DNA of 64,000 nt, from the NCBI GenBank assembly GCA_903897145.1, contig CAIUAN010000040.1:1-64000 (forward strand), given 5' to 3'. This document shows, piece after piece, positions 62,041-64,000 of the stretch (position 1 is its first letter; every line of letters starts with the position of its first letter). The stretch comes from an uncultured Bacteroidia bacterium. Its GTDB lineage: Bacteria; Bacteroidota; Bacteroidia; Bacteroidales; Prolixibacteraceae. A program made the position numbers and the translations under genes. The notes under the pieces are model-generated. The model worked only from the letters and a program-made list of their open reading frames with translations, searched no databases and was not told where the DNA came from.

Positions 62041-63135
62041 CTATTTCTTTGATTTCCCGTCAGCTAAGGTAACATCTGCAACAAATTGACGAATCTGCTG
62101 CTCATCTTCTTTCTTGCAGATCAACAGGGTGTTCTCTGATTCAACGACTATAAAACCATGTAGTCCTTGAATGACTGCTGTTTTATTTTTAGGCATATTT
62201 ACAATGCATCCTTGTGAATCGTATAAGAAGATTTTGTCACCACTGACGGCATTCTCAGACTCATCTTTTTTGTGACTCTCATACAAAGACCCCCAGGTAC
62301 CTAGATCGGACCATCCAAAATCAGCACATAGCACAAATACATTTTTAGCCTTCTCCATAACCCCGTAATCAATAGATACATTGGGGCATTCGGAATATAC
62401 TTTATTGATATAATGCACTTCATCGGATGTGTTTATGTGCTTTTTGCCATAATCAAACAACGCATTCACCTCTGGAAGATGGTCAATAAGTGCTTGATGA
62501 ATGGCTTTAGCAGACCAGATAAATATGCCTGAATTCCAATAAAACTCTCCTGTTTCAACAAAGAGTTCAGCCATTTTTCGATCCGGTTTTTCGGTAAAGG
62601 TCTTTACTCGAAAAAGATTATCGCGACCTTCAAAATCAGTTGATTCTGCCACTTGAATGTATCCATAGCCAGTTTCTGGTCGGCTGGGTTGAATTCCTAA
62701 AGTGAGTAATACATCTTTCCCAGTTACATACCTAAGTCCATTTTCGATCTCTGCGATAAACTTTTCTTCCTTTAGAATAAGGTGATCAGATGGCGCAACA
62801 ACAATATTCGCCTCGGGACAGGTGTCTAATATTTTATAGGTGGCATAGGCCACACATGGTGCGGTATTTCGTCGAAGAGGCTCTGAAAGTATTTGCGATG
62901 CTTTTAACTCTGGAAGCTGATTCTTGACAAGCTCTTTATGTGTCTCGCTTGTAACAACAAGGAAATTTTCGACCGGGATTATGGATGAGAAGCGATCAAA
63001 AGTTAATTGCAGTAAGGTCCTTCCAACACCTAAAAAGTCTAAAAATTGTTTAGGCTTTTCTGCGGTGCTAAGAGGCCAAAAGCGACTTCCTATACCGCCA
63101 GCCATGATCACGCAAAAATTCTTGCTGTTTTCCAT
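62041..63135 (-). CDS. manC: Mannose-1-phosphate guanylyltransferase
   Basis: The 364-residue protein has the nucleotidyltransferase loop VIMAGGIGSRFWPLSTAEKP then KQFL, EPLRRNTAPCVAYATYKI, NIVVAPSDHLIL and GYGYIQVA, followed by FTEKPDRKMAELF and GEFYWNSGIFIW. These are standard for GDP-mannose pyrophosphorylases. The C-terminal part is short, so there is no fused phosphomannose isomerase domain. It makes GDP-mannose for cell-surface glycans. Confidence 0.94.
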   Translation of the reverse strand: MENSKNFCVIMAGGIGSRFWPLSTAEKPKQFLDFLGVGRTLLQLTFDRFSSIIPVENFLVVTSETHKELVKNQLPELKASQILSEPLRRNTAPCVAYATYKILDTCPEANIVVAPSDHLILKEEKFIAEIENGLRYVTGKDVLLTLGIQPSRPETGYGYIQVAESTDFEGRDNLFRVKTFTEKPDRKMAELFVETGEFYWNSGIFIWSAKAIHQALIDHLPEVNALFDYGKKHINTSDEVHYINKVYSECPNVSIDYGVMEKAKNVFVLCADFGWSDLGTWGSLYESHKKDESENAVSGDKIFLYDSQGCIVNMPKNKTAVIQGLHGFIVVESENTLLICKKEDEQQIRQFVADVTLADGKSKK

Positions 63136-63151
63136 TTGTCTAAATTTTATT

Positions 63152-63159
63152 CAAATCTA
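63152..63159 (-). promoter_or_regulatory. -7 element (TAGATTTG) of manC
   Basis: On the minus strand this reads TAGATTTG, 16 bases before the manC ATG. This predicts a very short leader. No -33 TTG was found. Confidence 0.35.
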
Positions 63160-63346
63160 TCTATTTTTTTAAACATAATAACATCGTTTCTCCTGAGTGC
63201 CTAACGCTAGTGATACAATTTGGCAGTCATTGATGAAATTATTTGTACTTTTATCGAGAAATTAATACCATGATAATATCCATATAAAATAGAATTATGG
63301 ATGTTTTAAATGACTAATTATCAGTTAAAATACTAAATTAGATTCT

Positions 63347-64000
63347 GTGGGAGTACTTCATCATATTGGTCAATATTTCTTATTGCTTGTCAAGATCTTT
63401 AAGAAGCCCGAAAAGAAATCGATTTATATTCGGCAGCTAATTCTTGAGATCGAGAAGCTTGGGATTAACTCCATTGGCATTGTGGCTATTATCTCAGTTT
63501 TTATGGGAGGTATCATAACCTTACAGCTGACTTACAACATGGCTAGTCCCTTAATGCCTAGTTATATTATTGGCCTCGGGAATAGAGACACCTTAATACT
63601 TGAATTTTCATCAACCGTTTTAAGTCTAATGTTGGCTGGGAAAGTGGGTTCAAATATTGCGTCTGAACTAGGGTCTATGCGAATTACAGAACAGATCGAT
63701 TCGATGGAGATTATGGGAGTGAACTCAGCCTCCTATTTAATTCTTCCCAAGATCATAGCGGTCGTTTTTATGAGTCCATTCTTGTTCATTATCAGTGTTG
63801 GCTGCGGTTTAATTGGCGGATTAATAACCGGTCCGCTCTCAGGCGCTGTAACCGTTGCTACGTATGTCACAGGAATTACGACCTTGTTTGTCCCATTTTA
63901 CGTTTATTTTTCGATCATCAAGACTTTTGTATTTGGGTTTCTAATCTCTTCGGTGCCTGCGTATCTTGGCTATTATGTTCAAGGAGGAGCTTTAGAGGTT
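63347..64000 (+). CDS. mlaE: MlaE-type ABC transporter permease, 5' part (runs off window)
   Basis: The frame opens at GTG 63347, the only plausible start after an in-frame stop at 63326; 218 codons are in the window. VAIISVFMGGIITLQLTYNM, LSLMLAGKVGSNIASELGSM and RITEQIDSMEIMGVNSASYL are the MlaE/YrbE signature (the 'GxIxAELGxMxxxEQIDAL' block), then LPKIIAVVFMSPFLFIIS. It is the inner-membrane permease of the system that moves phospholipids between the membranes. An MlaF-type ATPase would be expected just beyond the window. The gene has no conventional ATG. Confidence 0.9.
   Translation, partial: MGVLHHIGQYFLLLVKIFKKPEKKSIYIRQLILEIEKLGINSIGIVAIISVFMGGIITLQLTYNMASPLMPSYIIGLGNRDTLILEFSSTVLSLMLAGKVGSNIASELGSMRITEQIDSMEIMGVNSASYLILPKIIAVVFMSPFLFIISVGCGLIGGLITGPLSGAVTVATYVTGITTLFVPFYVYFSIIKTFVFGFLISSVPAYLGYYVQGGALEV

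Noticed and set aside
1-64000. CRISPR arrays, tRNA/rRNA genes, IS elements, prophage
   Set aside because: No regularly spaced repeats, no cloverleaf-like stretches, and no transposase or phage structural genes were seen by eye.

Overview
The window reads as chromosomal DNA of a member of the Bacteroidota. Evidence: a gliding/type IX secretion lipoprotein pair (GldH-like and SprE/PorW-like), Bacteroidota-type -7 elements (TAnnTTTG), many signal peptides ending in ..AQ or lipobox ..C, few Shine-Dalgarno sequences, and an unusual load of secreted carbohydrate-active enzymes. No rRNA, tRNA, CRISPR array, IS element or prophage was seen. The exact genus cannot be fixed from the sequence alone.

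Layout. 1-2.6 kb: the start of a secreted beta-helix protein, an SRPBCC gene interrupted by a nonsense codon, a Tat-exported Gfo/Idh/MocA oxidoreductase, and a ParD antitoxin followed by a ParE stump. 2.8-12.5 kb: a secreted esterase, a two-gene amidohydrolase operon in which two of three modules have lost the HxH metal motif, a three-domain desaturase-Rieske-reductase fusion (MocD/E/F-like), a thiol-disulfide protein and small unknowns. 12.5-24.2 kb: a polysaccharide/sulfoglycan region with an alpha-glucuronidase-like protein, a frameshifted sulfatase, an internally duplicated unknown protein, a membrane metallophosphoesterase, an SSS symporter, DUF423, an anchored GH31 enzyme and a NagX/HGSNAT-like acetyltransferase. 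24.2-30.5 kb: an RND efflux operon (adaptor, pump, outer-membrane factor). 30.7-36.9 kb: a CehA/McbA-type metallohydrolase, a frameshifted TIM-barrel protein, a thioesterase and a GH2 beta-mannosidase-like enzyme.

37-46 kb: PEP carboxylase followed directly by a beta-carbonic anhydrase (bicarbonate supply for anaplerosis), then two paralogous membrane proteins with an exported kelch-like propeller and a cytoplasmic OmpR-like winged helix. These two share a conserved upstream motif and are the best candidate for an undescribed regulatory system. An acyltransferase, a small membrane protein and a GNAT enzyme follow. 46-57.5 kb: core genes: pgk, holB, ricT, gldH, trmB, an alkyltransferase-like protein, mrp and sprE/porW, then an outer-membrane protein overlapping a cytochrome c lipoprotein. 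57.6-64 kb: sucD-sucC (with a strong 5' stem-loop), a YitT protein, an M23 peptidase, manC, and the start of an MlaE lipid-transport permease that runs off the window.

Four genes look disrupted (SRPBCC nonsense, ParE truncation, sulfatase +1 in G8, TIM-barrel protein -1). The sequence alone cannot separate true gene decay or phase variation from sequencing error.
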